A stretch of 64,000 nt of DNA, taken from contig JANYAE010000126.1 in the NCBI GenBank assembly GCA_025355105.1, positions 38,060 through 102,059 of the forward strand, in the 5' to 3' direction. Source of the stretch: Pseudomonadota bacterium. GTDB lineage: Bacteria > Pseudomonadota > Gammaproteobacteria > Steroidobacterales > Steroidobacteraceae. The translations under genes were made by a program, and so were the position numbers. Every line of letters starts with the position of its first letter. The stretch's first letter is position 1. This document shows positions 42,590 to 51,546 of the stretch, piece after piece. The notes under the pieces are model-generated. The model did not search any database. It was not told where the DNA came from and saw only the letters and a list, made by a program, of their open reading frames with translations.

Positions 42590-45364
42590 TCAGTGCGCCT
42601 CGTCCCAGTTCCGCCCGACGCCGATCCCGACCTCGAGCGGCACGCGCAGCGAAGCTGCCGCCACCATCAGCCGCGTGACCTGCGCCCGCACCGCCTCCAC
42701 GGCCCCCGCGTCCACCTCGAGCACCAGCTCGTCATGCACCTGCATCACGAGCGTCGCTCCGGCCGACTCGCGCTCCAGCCACTCGTCGACCGCGAGCATC
42801 GCGCGCTTGATGATGTCCGCCGCCGTGCCCTGCATCGGCGCGTTGATCGCGGCGCGCTCGGCGTACTGCTGCTGCTGGCGATTGCGCGAGCGGATCTCCG
42901 GCAGGTAGAGCCGGCGGCCCTCAACCGTTTCGACGTAGCCCTGCTCGCGCGCGCGCCGGCGCGTCTCGTCCATGTAGGCGCGCACGCCGGGGTAGCGCTC
43001 GAAGTAGCGCTCGATGTACTTCGCGGCGGCGCCGCGGTCGACGTCGAGCCGCGCCGCGAGTCCGAACGCCGACATGCCGTACATGAGCCCGAAATTGATC
43101 GCCTTGGCGGCGCGGCGCTGGTCAGGCCCGACGGCGCCCGGCGCGACGCCGAACATCTCCGCGGCGGTGGCCTCGTGTACGTCGCGGCCCTCGGCAAAAG
43201 CCTTCAGCAGGCCCGGGTCACCGGACAGGTGCGCCATGATCCGCAACTCGATCTGCGAGTAGTCGGCGGCCATCAGCACGCGCCCGGGCGGCGCGACGAA
43301 GGCCTGGCGGATCCGCCGGCCCTCGGGGGTGCGGATCGGGATGTTCTGCAGGTTGGGATCCGACGACGACAGCCTGCCGGTCGCGGCCACGGCCTGGTGG
43401 TACGAGGTGTGAATGCGGCCGGTCGCGGCGTTGACCTGCGCGGCGAGCGTATCGGTGTAGGTGCTCTTCAGCTTCGCGATGCCGCGAAAGTCGAGGATCA
43501 GCCGCGGCAGCTCATGCGCCGCGGCGAGTTCCTCGAGCACGTCCTCGGCCGTGGACGGCTGGCCGGTCGGCGTGCGGCGGACCACCGGGATCTGCAGCCG
43601 CTCGAACAGGATCTGCTGCAGCTGCTTCGGTGACTCGAGGTTGAACGGGCCGCCCGCGGCCTCGTGCGCGGCGCGCTCGAGCTCGCCGAGGCGCCGTGTG
43701 AACTCGACCGACAGCGCCTTGAGGAATGCCGGATCGACCAGCACGCCGCGACGCTCCATGCGCTGCAGCACCGGCTGCAGTGGCTGCTCGAGCGTGTCGT
43801 ACAGCGCGCGCAGGCGCGGCTCGGCCTCGAGCTTCGGTCGCAGCACGCGGTGCAGCCGCATCGTCACGTCGGCGTCCTCGGCGGCGTAGGGACCGGCGGT
43901 GTCGAGCGGCACCTGATTGAACGTCAGCTGCTTCGCGCCCTTGCCGGCGACGTCCTCGAAATGGATCGTGCGGATGCCGAGGTAGCGCTCGGCGAGCGAG
44001 TCCATGTCGTGGCGCGAGGCGACGCTGTCGAGCACGTACGACTCGAGCATCGAGTCGAAGCGCAGGCCGGCGAGCCGGATGCCGTGATTCGCGAGGATGT
44101 GGGCGTCGAACTTGGCGTGGTGGCCGAGCTTGGCGCGCGCCGGGTCCTCGAGCAGCGGCTTGAGGCGCGCGAGCACCATCGCGCGCGACAGCTGCTCGGG
44201 GGCCCCGGGGTAGTCGTGCGCGAGCGGCACGTAGGCCGCCTCGCCGGGCTCGATGCAGAACGAAACGCCGACGATCTCGGCGCCCATGTAGTCGAGGCCG
44301 GTGGTCTCGGTGTCGAAGGCAAACAGCGGCGCCGCGGCGAGCCGTGCCAGCCAGGCCTCGAGCGCCGCCTCGGTGAGCACGGTGTCGTAGTCGCGGGGCG
44401 CTGCGGCGAGCGCCTGCGCCGCAGCGTCGAGGCCCGCGGCCGGCGCGGTGGCAGGCGCCGCGGCGGCGCCGGCCGCGCGCGCGGTGGCCGGCTTGTCGGC
44501 GGCCGCTGCGCCGCCGTCGAGCGCCTCGAGCAGCTTCCTGAACTCGAGGTCGCGGTACAGCGTGCGCAGCCGCTCGACGTCCGCCGGCCGCCGCTCGAGA
44601 CCGGCCACGGTCACCGGCAGTTCGAGGTCGCAGCGGATCGTCGCCAGCTGTCGGGACAGTTCGAGCTGCGCGAGGTTGTCGCGCAGGCTCTCGCCGACCT
44701 TGCCCTCCACCTCGTTGGCGTGCGCCACCAGCGCGTCGATCGAGCCGAACTGCTGCAGCCACTTGGCCGCGGTCTTTGGGCCGACCTTCGGCACGCCCGG
44801 GATGTTGTCCGAGGCGTCGCCGACGAGCGCGAGGTAGTCGATGATCTGGCCGGCCTCGACGTCGAACTTGGTCTTGACGCCGGCGCGGTCCATCGTCGTG
44901 TCGAACATCGTGTTGATCAGCGTCACGCGATCGTCGACCAGCTGCGCCATGTCCTTGTCGCCGGTCGAGATCACGACCCGCATGCCGGCGGCGGTGCCCT
45001 GGCGCGTCAGCGTGCCGATCACGTCGTCGGCCTCGACCCCGGCCACCCGCAGCAGCGGCAGACCGAGCGCCTCGACGGTCGCGAGCAGCGGCTCGATCTG
45101 CGAGCGCAGCTCGTCGGGCATCGGCGGGCGGTGCGCCTTGTAGGCTTCGAAGAGCTCGTCGCGAAACGTGCGCCCGGGCGCGTCGAACACCACGGCGATG
45201 TGCGTCGGCTGCTCGTCGCGCAGGAACTTCTGCAGCATGTTGACGACGCCGAACACCGCGCCGGTGGGCTGACCTTTGGAGTTGCCGAACTGCGGTAGCG
45301 CGTGGAAGGCCCGGTACAGGTACGAGGAGCCGTCGATCAGGTAGAGGCAGGGAGCGTCGGCCAT
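42590..45364 (-). CDS. polA: DNA polymerase I
   Basis: The 924-aa product has all three domains: 5'-3' exonuclease (about 1-260; YLIDGSSYLYRAFHALP, ISTGDKDMAQLVDD), 3'-5' exonuclease (about 325-510) with the DxE motif intact (LFAFDTETTGLDY), and polymerase (about 520-924) with motif A VLMAADYSQIELRIMAHLSG, motif B RRAAKAINFGLMYGMSAFGL and motif C LVMQVHDELVLEVDAG. An Ala-rich linker of about 40 residues precedes the proofreading domain. The ATG is one base from the LptM-like gene stop, so the two are probably co-transcribed. Confidence 0.97.
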   Translation of the reverse strand: MADAPCLYLIDGSSYLYRAFHALPQFGNSKGQPTGAVFGVVNMLQKFLRDEQPTHIAVVFDAPGRTFRDELFEAYKAHRPPMPDELRSQIEPLLATVEALGLPLLRVAGVEADDVIGTLTRQGTAAGMRVVISTGDKDMAQLVDDRVTLINTMFDTTMDRAGVKTKFDVEAGQIIDYLALVGDASDNIPGVPKVGPKTAAKWLQQFGSIDALVAHANEVEGKVGESLRDNLAQLELSRQLATIRCDLELPVTVAGLERRPADVERLRTLYRDLEFRKLLEALDGGAAAADKPATARAAGAAAAPATAPAAGLDAAAQALAAAPRDYDTVLTEAALEAWLARLAAAPLFAFDTETTGLDYMGAEIVGVSFCIEPGEAAYVPLAHDYPGAPEQLSRAMVLARLKPLLEDPARAKLGHHAKFDAHILANHGIRLAGLRFDSMLESYVLDSVASRHDMDSLAERYLGIRTIHFEDVAGKGAKQLTFNQVPLDTAGPYAAEDADVTMRLHRVLRPKLEAEPRLRALYDTLEQPLQPVLQRMERRGVLVDPAFLKALSVEFTRRLGELERAAHEAAGGPFNLESPKQLQQILFERLQIPVVRRTPTGQPSTAEDVLEELAAAHELPRLILDFRGIAKLKSTYTDTLAAQVNAATGRIHTSYHQAVAATGRLSSSDPNLQNIPIRTPEGRRIRQAFVAPPGRVLMAADYSQIELRIMAHLSGDPGLLKAFAEGRDVHEATAAEMFGVAPGAVGPDQRRAAKAINFGLMYGMSAFGLAARLDVDRGAAAKYIERYFERYPGVRAYMDETRRRAREQGYVETVEGRRLYLPEIRSRNRQQQQYAERAAINAPMQGTAADIIKRAMLAVDEWLERESAGATLVMQVHDELVLEVDAGAVEAVRAQVTRLMVAAASLRVPLEVGIGVGRNWDEAH

Positions 45365-45365
45365 G

Positions 45366-45593
45366 TCAGCGCTGCGGCGGCGGCTTCGGCTCGTCGTCCT
45401 TGCGTTGCGGCTGCTGCGCGTCGGCCGGCGGCGGGCTCAGCTGTGGCGTCGCCGGCGGCGCCGCGTCGCTCGCCGGCGCGCGGATCACGACCGGCGTCGC
45501 CACCGATCGCTGCGGCAAGACGAGCGGTCCCTTCTGGCCGCAGGCGGTGCAGAGAGCGAGGGTGGCGAGGCAGGCGAGCAGCGGCGTGCGCAC
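45366..45593 (-). CDS. lptM: LptM-like small lipoprotein
   Basis: A 75-aa product with signal peptide and lipobox LCTACGQKGPL (Cys18). The CGQKGPLxLP motif after the lipidated Cys is the hallmark of LptM (YifL), which stabilises the LPS transporter LptDE. The remainder is Pro/Ala/Gln-rich. LptM genes usually precede lysA; here the gene directly precedes polA (1-base gap), so its usual partner is absent from this site. Confidence 0.85.
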   Translation of the reverse strand: MRTPLLACLATLALCTACGQKGPLVLPQRSVATPVVIRAPASDAAPPATPQLSPPPADAQQPQRKDDEPKPPPQR

Positions 45594-45644
45594 GGCGCCT
45601 CCGGAGATGAGGCGCGCAGTATAGCCGCGCCGTGGCCGCCGCGG

Positions 45645-46070
45645 TCAGCCGGCGGCCACCACCACCAGGGTCAGGCGCGAGACGCAGATCAGCCGCGCCG
45701 CCTCGTCGGCGATCTCGATCGCCCACACCTGGCTGCGGGCGCCGAGGTGGTATGGCCGGGCGGTCGCGGTGACCGACCCGGCGCTGGCGCCGCGCAGGTG
45801 GTTGCCGTTGATCTCCTGGCCGAGGCAGCGGAACCGGGTGCGGTCGACGCACAGGTTGCCGGCGACGCTGCCGACGGTCCCGGCGAGCGCGAGTGAGGCA
45901 CCGCCGTGCAGCAGCCGCATCGGTTGCTGGGTGCGCGAGTCCACCGGCATGGTCGCGGCGAGCCAGTCGTCGCCGACCGCGCTGAAGCGCATGCCGAGCT
46001 GCGCGGCGAGGCCCACGAGGCGCGCGCGGTTGACTTCCTCGAGCGTGAACGGCGCGAACCAGATGCTCAT
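45645..46070 (-). CDS. PaaI-family hotdog thioesterase
   Basis: A 141-aa hotdog-fold protein. RFSAVGDDWLAATMPVDSRT, QQPMRLLHGGASLALAGTVG (the HGG catalytic motif) and GQEINGNHLRGASAGSVTAT are typical of the PaaI/YbdB-YdiI acyl-CoA thioesterase group. Its substrate could be an aromatic or menaquinone-pathway acyl-CoA. It lies divergent from the indolepyruvate oxidoreductase gene (117-base gap). Confidence 0.88.
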   Translation of the reverse strand: MSIWFAPFTLEEVNRARLVGLAAQLGMRFSAVGDDWLAATMPVDSRTQQPMRLLHGGASLALAGTVGSVAGNLCVDRTRFRCLGQEINGNHLRGASAGSVTATARPYHLGARSQVWAIEIADEAARLICVSRLTLVVVAAG

Positions 46071-46187
46071 CAGGCCGCGAACGCTACAAGGTCCGCTCGC
46101 CCTCGTCCACGGGCGCCAGCCGGCGCCGGTCGCGGTCTTCGGTGTACGCTTCGCACTCGCCCGCGGGGCGACGCTGCCCGGGTCCTC

Positions 46188-49100
46188 ATGAGCCTGACGA
46201 CGGACATTACGCTCGACGACAAGTACGACCGGGAGCGCGGCCGGGTGCTGTTGTCCGGCGCGCAGGCGCTGGTCCGGCTGCCGCTGATGCAGCGTGCGCG
46301 TGACGCCGCCGCCGGGCTCAACACCGCCGGCTACATCAGCGGCTACCGCGGCTCGCCGCTCGGCGGCTACGACCTGCAGCTCGCCGCCGTGGCCTCGCGG
46401 CTCGCGGCGCAGCACGTGCGCTTCGCACCGGGCGTCAACGAGGACCTGGCCGCGACCGCCATCTGGGGGACGCAGCAGGTGGGCCTGCTGCCCGGCGCGA
46501 AGTACGACGGCGTGTTCGCGATCTGGTACGGCAAGGGGCCGGGCGTTGACCGCTCCGGCGACCCGATCAAGCATGCCAACCGCATGGGCACCGCGCCGCA
46601 CGGCGGCGTGCTGGCGTTGTTCGGCGACGATCATCCGGGCAAGAGCTCGACGATTTCGCACCAGAGCGAGCAGGCGCTCGCGGCCAACGGCGTGCCGGTG
46701 CTGTACCCGGCGACGGTGCAGGAGTTCCTCGACTTCGGCCTGCACGGCTTCGCGCTGTCGCGTCACGCCGGCGTCTGGGTCGGCTTCAAGTGCGTCAACG
46801 AGACGGTCGAGGCGACCGCCACGGTGGACGTGGATCCGGCGCGCGTCACGTGCCGCGTACCGACCGAGGAGCTGCCGCCGGGCGGCGTGCACGCCCGCTT
46901 CGGTTTCGATCCGATCGGCGACGAGGTGCGCCTCGTGCGCCACAAGCTGCCGCGCGCACAGGCCTACGCGCGCGCCAACGGCCTCGATCGCGTCAGTCAT
47001 GGCGTGCCGCGCGCGGGCGGCCTCGGCCTGGTCGCCGCCGGCAAGTCCTGGCTGGACGTGGTCGCCGCGCTCGCGGCGCTCGGGCTCGACGAGGCGCGGC
47101 TCGCCGCACTCGGCGTCAGCCTCTACAAGCCCGGCCTGATCTGGCCGCTCGAGCCGATCGGACTCACCGGCTATGCGCGCGGCCTGCGCGAGCTGCTGAT
47201 CATCGAGGAGAAGGCCGCATTCCTCGAGTCGCAGGTCGCGCACCTGCTCTACAACCTGCCGGATGCGGAGCGGCCGCGCCTCACCGGCAAGCATGACGCG
47301 GCCGGCGAACCGCTGCTGCCGGCCGACGTCGTGCTCGAGCCGCTGGAGATCGCGCGCGCCGTCGGCGCGCGGCTGGTCGCGCTCGGCCTCGCCGACGTGG
47401 CGCTGCGCGCGCGACTGGCGGCGCTCGAGGCGCAGCTCGCCGAGGTGCTCGCGCGTCCCGCCGATCCCGGCCAGCGCACGCCGTACTTCTGCTCCGGCTG
47501 CCCGCACAACAGCTCCACCAAGGTGCCGGCCGGCAGCGTCGCCTTCGCCGGCATCGGTTGCCACACGATGGCGCTCTACATGAACCGCTCGACGTTGCCG
47601 CCGACGCAGATGGGCGGCGAGGGCATGACCTGGGTCGGCATGGCGCCGTTCACCGACCGGCTGCACGCCTTCCAGAACCTCGGCGACGGCACCTACTTCC
47701 ACTCCGGTCTGCTCGCGATCCGCGCCGCGGTCGCTGCCGGCACGCGCATGACCTACAAGATTCTCTATAACGACGCGGTGGCGATGACCGGCGGCCAGCA
47801 GGTCGAGGGCCACCTGTCGGTCGCCGAGATCACCCACCAGCTGCGCGCCGAACGCGTCGCGCGCATCGCGGTGGTCAGCGACGAGCCCGGCAAGTACGGC
47901 GCGGCGCCGGGCTTCGCCGCCGGCGTCACGGTCCACGATCGCAGCGAGCTCGACGCGCTGCAGCGCGCGCTGCGCGAGCTGAGCGGCGTCTCGGCGATCG
48001 TCTACGACCAGGTGTGCGCGGCGGAGAAGCGCCGTCGCCGCAAGCGTGGCCGGCTCGCGGACCCGGCGCGGCGCGTGCTGATCAACCCGCTGGTCTGCGA
48101 GGGCTGCGGCGACTGCTCGGTGCAGTCGAACTGCGTCTCGGTCGAGCCGCTCGAGACCGAGTTCGGACGCAAGCGCGCGATCGACCAGTCGAGCTGCAAC
48201 AAGGACTATTCCTGCGTCCAGGGCTTCTGCCCGGCCTTCGTCACGGTCGAGGGCGGCGCGCTGCGCAGGCCGGTGGCGACGGAGCTCGACGGCGCCGCGC
48301 TCGCCGCGCTGCCGGAGCCGGTCGCCGCGGACCGCGCCGGCACGGTCAACGTGCTGGTGACCGGCATCGGCGGCACCGGCGTGGTGACGGTCGGCGCGGT
48401 GCTGGCGATGGCCGCGCACCTCGAGGGCCGCTCGGCGAGTGTCTACGACATGACCGGCCTCGCGCAGAAGGGCGGCGCGGTGCTGTCGCACGTCAAGATC
48501 GCGCCGGCCGGCGCGCCGCCGGCCGCGCCACGCGTCGGGCTCGGCGAGGCCGACGTGCTGATCGGCTGCGACCTCGTCGTCAGCGCCTCGCCGGAGGCGC
48601 TGCGGGCGCTTGACCCGGCGCGCACGCGCATCGCGCTCAACACGCACCTCGTTCCGACCGCCGCCTTCCAGCTCAATCCCGACATCGATTTTCATGCACG
48701 CGAGCTGGTCGCCCGCGTCACGGCACAGGTCGCCGCCGGACGGGCCGCCTGCATCGACGCGACCGGCGCGTCGCGCCGGCTGCTCGGCGACTCGGTCGGC
48801 ACCAACCTGTTCCTGGTCGGCTTCGCGCTGCAGCAGGGCTGGCTGCCGCTCGGCCGCGAGTCGCTCGAGCGGGCGATCGAGCTCAACGGCGCGGCGGTCG
48901 CGCTCAACCGGCGCGCGCTCGCGCTCGGGCGGCTGGCGGCGGCGGACCCGGAGCGCTTTGCCGCGCTGCTGACGGCGGCCGGGCGCGTGCCGGCAGGCGC
49001 CGGCGCGTCGCCGCGCGAGCTGCGCGAGCAGTTCCTCACGCGCTATCAGGACGCCCGCTATGCGCAGCGCTACCGCGCGCTCGTCGAGCGCGTCGCGGCC

Positions 49101-49667
49101 GCCGAGTCGGCGCGGGTGCCCGGTCGCGGCGAGCTCGCCGCGGCGGTCGCGCGCTACTATTTCAAGCTGCTCGCCTACAAGGACGAGTACGAGGTGGCGC
49201 GGCTGCACACCGGGTTCGAGTTCCGCGAGCTGCTCTCCAGCACCTTCGACGGCGACTACCGGCTGCGCTTCCATCTCGCGCCACCTGGGCTCGCGCGGCC
49301 GGACGCCGCGACCGGTGTGCCGCGCAAGGTCAGCCTCGGCGGCTGGATGCTGGCGGTGTTCGGCGTGCTCGCGCGCTTGCGCTTCCTGCGCGGCACGGCC
49401 TTCGATCCCTTCGGCTGGCAGGCCGAGCGGCGCCTCGAACGGCAGCTGATCGCGGACTACGAGCGGCTGGTCGACGAGCTGCTCGTGGGGCTGAACCCCC
49501 GCCAGCACGCGCTCGCCGTCGAGCTCGCGAGCCTGCCGGAGCAGATCCGGGGCTACGGCCACGTCAAGGCGCGCCACCTCGCGGCGGTCGAGCAGCGCCG
49601 GGCGCAGCTGCTCGGCCGGTTCCGCGGCGCGGCCGACGGCCAAACCGCCGCCGCGAGCGCCGCCTAG
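46188..49667 (+). CDS. Fused indolepyruvate ferredoxin oxidoreductase
   Basis: A 1159-aa single-chain 2-oxoacid oxidoreductase that should decarboxylate aryl-pyruvates to the corresponding acyl-CoA. Segments in order: pyrimidine-binding domain (about 30-230; GYISGYRGSPLGGYDLQLA), TPP-binding domain (about 430-620; FCSGCPHNSSTK, FAGIGCHTMALYMNRS, ILYNDAVAMTGGQQVEGH), a Cys-rich 4Fe-4S-like region (about 640-690; VCEGCGDCSVQSNC, NKDYSCVQGFCPAF) and a gamma-like domain (about 715-890; TGIGGTGVVTVGAVLAMAAH, MTGLAQKGGAVLSHVKI). A C-terminal DUF6537-like region follows. An acyl-CoA dehydrogenase gene follows closely, suggesting catabolism of aromatic or branched amino acids. Confidence 0.93.
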   Translation: MSLTTDITLDDKYDRERGRVLLSGAQALVRLPLMQRARDAAAGLNTAGYISGYRGSPLGGYDLQLAAVASRLAAQHVRFAPGVNEDLAATAIWGTQQVGLLPGAKYDGVFAIWYGKGPGVDRSGDPIKHANRMGTAPHGGVLALFGDDHPGKSSTISHQSEQALAANGVPVLYPATVQEFLDFGLHGFALSRHAGVWVGFKCVNETVEATATVDVDPARVTCRVPTEELPPGGVHARFGFDPIGDEVRLVRHKLPRAQAYARANGLDRVSHGVPRAGGLGLVAAGKSWLDVVAALAALGLDEARLAALGVSLYKPGLIWPLEPIGLTGYARGLRELLIIEEKAAFLESQVAHLLYNLPDAERPRLTGKHDAAGEPLLPADVVLEPLEIARAVGARLVALGLADVALRARLAALEAQLAEVLARPADPGQRTPYFCSGCPHNSSTKVPAGSVAFAGIGCHTMALYMNRSTLPPTQMGGEGMTWVGMAPFTDRLHAFQNLGDGTYFHSGLLAIRAAVAAGTRMTYKILYNDAVAMTGGQQVEGHLSVAEITHQLRAERVARIAVVSDEPGKYGAAPGFAAGVTVHDRSELDALQRALRELSGVSAIVYDQVCAAEKRRRRKRGRLADPARRVLINPLVCEGCGDCSVQSNCVSVEPLETEFGRKRAIDQSSCNKDYSCVQGFCPAFVTVEGGALRRPVATELDGAALAALPEPVAADRAGTVNVLVTGIGGTGVVTVGAVLAMAAHLEGRSASVYDMTGLAQKGGAVLSHVKIAPAGAPPAAPRVGLGEADVLIGCDLVVSASPEALRALDPARTRIALNTHLVPTAAFQLNPDIDFHARELVARVTAQVAAGRAACIDATGASRRLLGDSVGTNLFLVGFALQQGWLPLGRESLERAIELNGAAVALNRRALALGRLAAADPERFAALLTAAGRVPAGAGASPRELREQFLTRYQDARYAQRYRALVERVAAAESARVPGRGELAAAVARYYFKLLAYKDEYEVARLHTGFEFRELLSSTFDGDYRLRFHLAPPGLARPDAATGVPRKVSLGGWMLAVFGVLARLRFLRGTAFDPFGWQAERRLERQLIADYERLVDELLVGLNPRQHALAVELASLPEQIRGYGHVKARHLAAVEQRRAQLLGRFRGAADGQTAAASAA

Positions 49668-49758
49668 CCGCCAGCGGCCGTTGCGGTCAGGCGCGCTGGC
49701 GCGTGCCGAAGTGCTCGTGCTGGAATGGCCGGGCGAGCCACTTTGCGGGACACCTCCG

Positions 49759-51522
49759 ATGAGCTACACGGCCCCCGTCGACCACATGCGCTTCGTCCTC
49801 GAGCACACGGCTGGCCTCGGCCCGGTGCGCGCGCTGCCGGCGTTCACCGAGGTGACACCGGACGTCGTCGCAGCGGTGCTCGAGGGTGCGGCGCGATTCG
49901 CCGGCGACGTGCTCGCGCCGCTCAACGCGCCGGGCGACCGCGCCGGCTCGCGCGTGACGCCGGCCGGTGTCGTGACGCCACCGGGCTTTCGCGAGGCCTA
50001 CCAGCGCTTCGTCGCCGACGGCTGGAGTTCGCTGGCCGGATCGCCGGAGTTCGGCGGCCAGGGGATGCCCTTCGCGGTGCAACTGACCGTCGCCGAGATG
50101 TGGGCCTCGGCCAACATGGCCTTCGGCTTGTGTCCGGAGCTATCCGGCGGCGCGATCGCCTCGCTGACCGAGCACGGCGACGACACCGTGCGGCGGCGCT
50201 TTCTGCCGAAGATGGTCTCCGGCGAGTGGACCGGCACGATGTGCCTGACCGAGCCGCAGTCCGGTTCCGACCTGTCGACCGTGACGACGCGCGCCGAGCC
50301 GGACGGCGACGCCTGGCGGCTGTACGGCCGCAAGATCTACATCACCTGGGGCGAGCACGACATGGCGGACAACACCGTCCACCTGGTGCTCGCGCGGGCG
50401 CCGAACGCGCCCGCGGGCGTCAAGGGGCTGTCGCTGTTTGCCGTGCCGCGCTTCGCGGTCGGCGCCGACGGCCGGCCGGGCGCCGCGAACGACATCCACT
50501 GCGTCTCGGTCGAGCACAAGATGGGCATCCACGCGAGCCCGACCTGCGTGCTCGCGATCGGCGATGGCCCGGGCGCGGTGGGCTTCCTGGTCGGGCAACT
50601 GCACCAGGGGCTCGCCTGCATGTTCACGATGATGAACCACATGCGCCTCGGCGTCGGCGTGCAGGCCCTCGGCGTCGCCGAGCAGGCCTACCAGATCGCC
50701 GCGCGGCACGCGCGCGAGCGCGTGCAGGGGCGCGATGCGGCCGGCAAGCCGACCGCGATCCTCGGCCACGCCGACGTGCGGCGGATGCTGCTGACGATGA
50801 AGTCGCAGATCCAGGCGGCACGCGGCCTGTGCTACGCAGCCGGGGCCGCGGTCGACCTCGCGCACCACGGCGCGGCCGAGGCCCAGGCGGCGGCGCGCGC
50901 GCGCGCCGACCTGCTGACGCCGATCGTCAAATCCTGGTGCAGCGACATGGCGATCGAGGTGACCTCGCTCGCGGTGCAGGTGCTCGGCGGCATGGGCTTC
51001 ACCGAGGACGCGCTCGCCGCGCAGTGCTACCGCGACGTCCGCATCACGACCATCTACGAGGGCACGAACGGCATCCAGGCGCAGGACCTGCTCGGCCGCA
51101 AGGTCATCAGGGACGGCGGCCGCGCGCTCGCGGCGCTGGTCGCCGAGATGCGCGCCGCGCAGGCGGCGCTGCCGGCCGCCGAGGCGCGTACCGCGGCGCT
51201 CGGCCGCAGTCTCGGCGAGGGCATCGCGCTGCTCGAGCGCGCCACCGCCTTCGCGCTCGTCGAGGGAACCCGCGACCCGGAACTCGTCGGTGCGGTCGGG
51301 GTCAGTTACCTCGGGCTGGCGGCGCTCGTCTGCGGCGCCTGGCAGTGGGCCTGCGCGCTGACGGCCGCCGCCGCCGCCGGGCTCGACGGCCCGGCGCGCG
51401 GCGCGCTCGCCGACGCGGCGGTCTTCTACGCCGCGCACCTGATGCCGCGCGCCGCGGCCCACGCCGCGGTAGTGTTCGCCGGCAGTGCCCCGGTCGCTGC
51501 TGCCGACCGCGAGCAGTTGTAG
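49759..51522 (+). CDS. Acyl-CoA dehydrogenase, long form with C-terminal domain
   Basis: A 587-aa flavoprotein of the DmdC/FadE-like subgroup. The N-terminus MSYTAPVDHMRFVLEHTAGL is typical of that subgroup; core motifs are MCLTEPQSGSDLSTV, YGRKIYITWGEHDM, HASPTCVLAIG and IYEGTNGIQAQDLLGRK. The catalytic base is probably the Glu in TIYEGTNG. A C-terminal helical domain of about 120 residues follows. It lies 91 bases after the indolepyruvate oxidoreductase gene on the same strand, so the acyl-CoA product of that enzyme is a candidate substrate. ATG 49759 chosen; 49681 is the open-frame limit. Confidence 0.9.
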   Translation: MSYTAPVDHMRFVLEHTAGLGPVRALPAFTEVTPDVVAAVLEGAARFAGDVLAPLNAPGDRAGSRVTPAGVVTPPGFREAYQRFVADGWSSLAGSPEFGGQGMPFAVQLTVAEMWASANMAFGLCPELSGGAIASLTEHGDDTVRRRFLPKMVSGEWTGTMCLTEPQSGSDLSTVTTRAEPDGDAWRLYGRKIYITWGEHDMADNTVHLVLARAPNAPAGVKGLSLFAVPRFAVGADGRPGAANDIHCVSVEHKMGIHASPTCVLAIGDGPGAVGFLVGQLHQGLACMFTMMNHMRLGVGVQALGVAEQAYQIAARHARERVQGRDAAGKPTAILGHADVRRMLLTMKSQIQAARGLCYAAGAAVDLAHHGAAEAQAAARARADLLTPIVKSWCSDMAIEVTSLAVQVLGGMGFTEDALAAQCYRDVRITTIYEGTNGIQAQDLLGRKVIRDGGRALAALVAEMRAAQAALPAAEARTAALGRSLGEGIALLERATAFALVEGTRDPELVGAVGVSYLGLAALVCGAWQWACALTAAAAAGLDGPARGALADAAVFYAAHLMPRAAAHAAVVFAGSAPVAAADREQL

Positions 51523-51546
51523 CGCGCCACCTCAGGGAGACCATCG

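Noticed and set aside
45645..49643. A 1332-codon open frame on the minus strand opposite the indolepyruvate oxidoreductase
   Set aside because: Only its last 141 codons (thioesterase, 45645-46070) have recognisable motifs. The rest mirrors the oxidoreductase gene and has no domain-like pattern.
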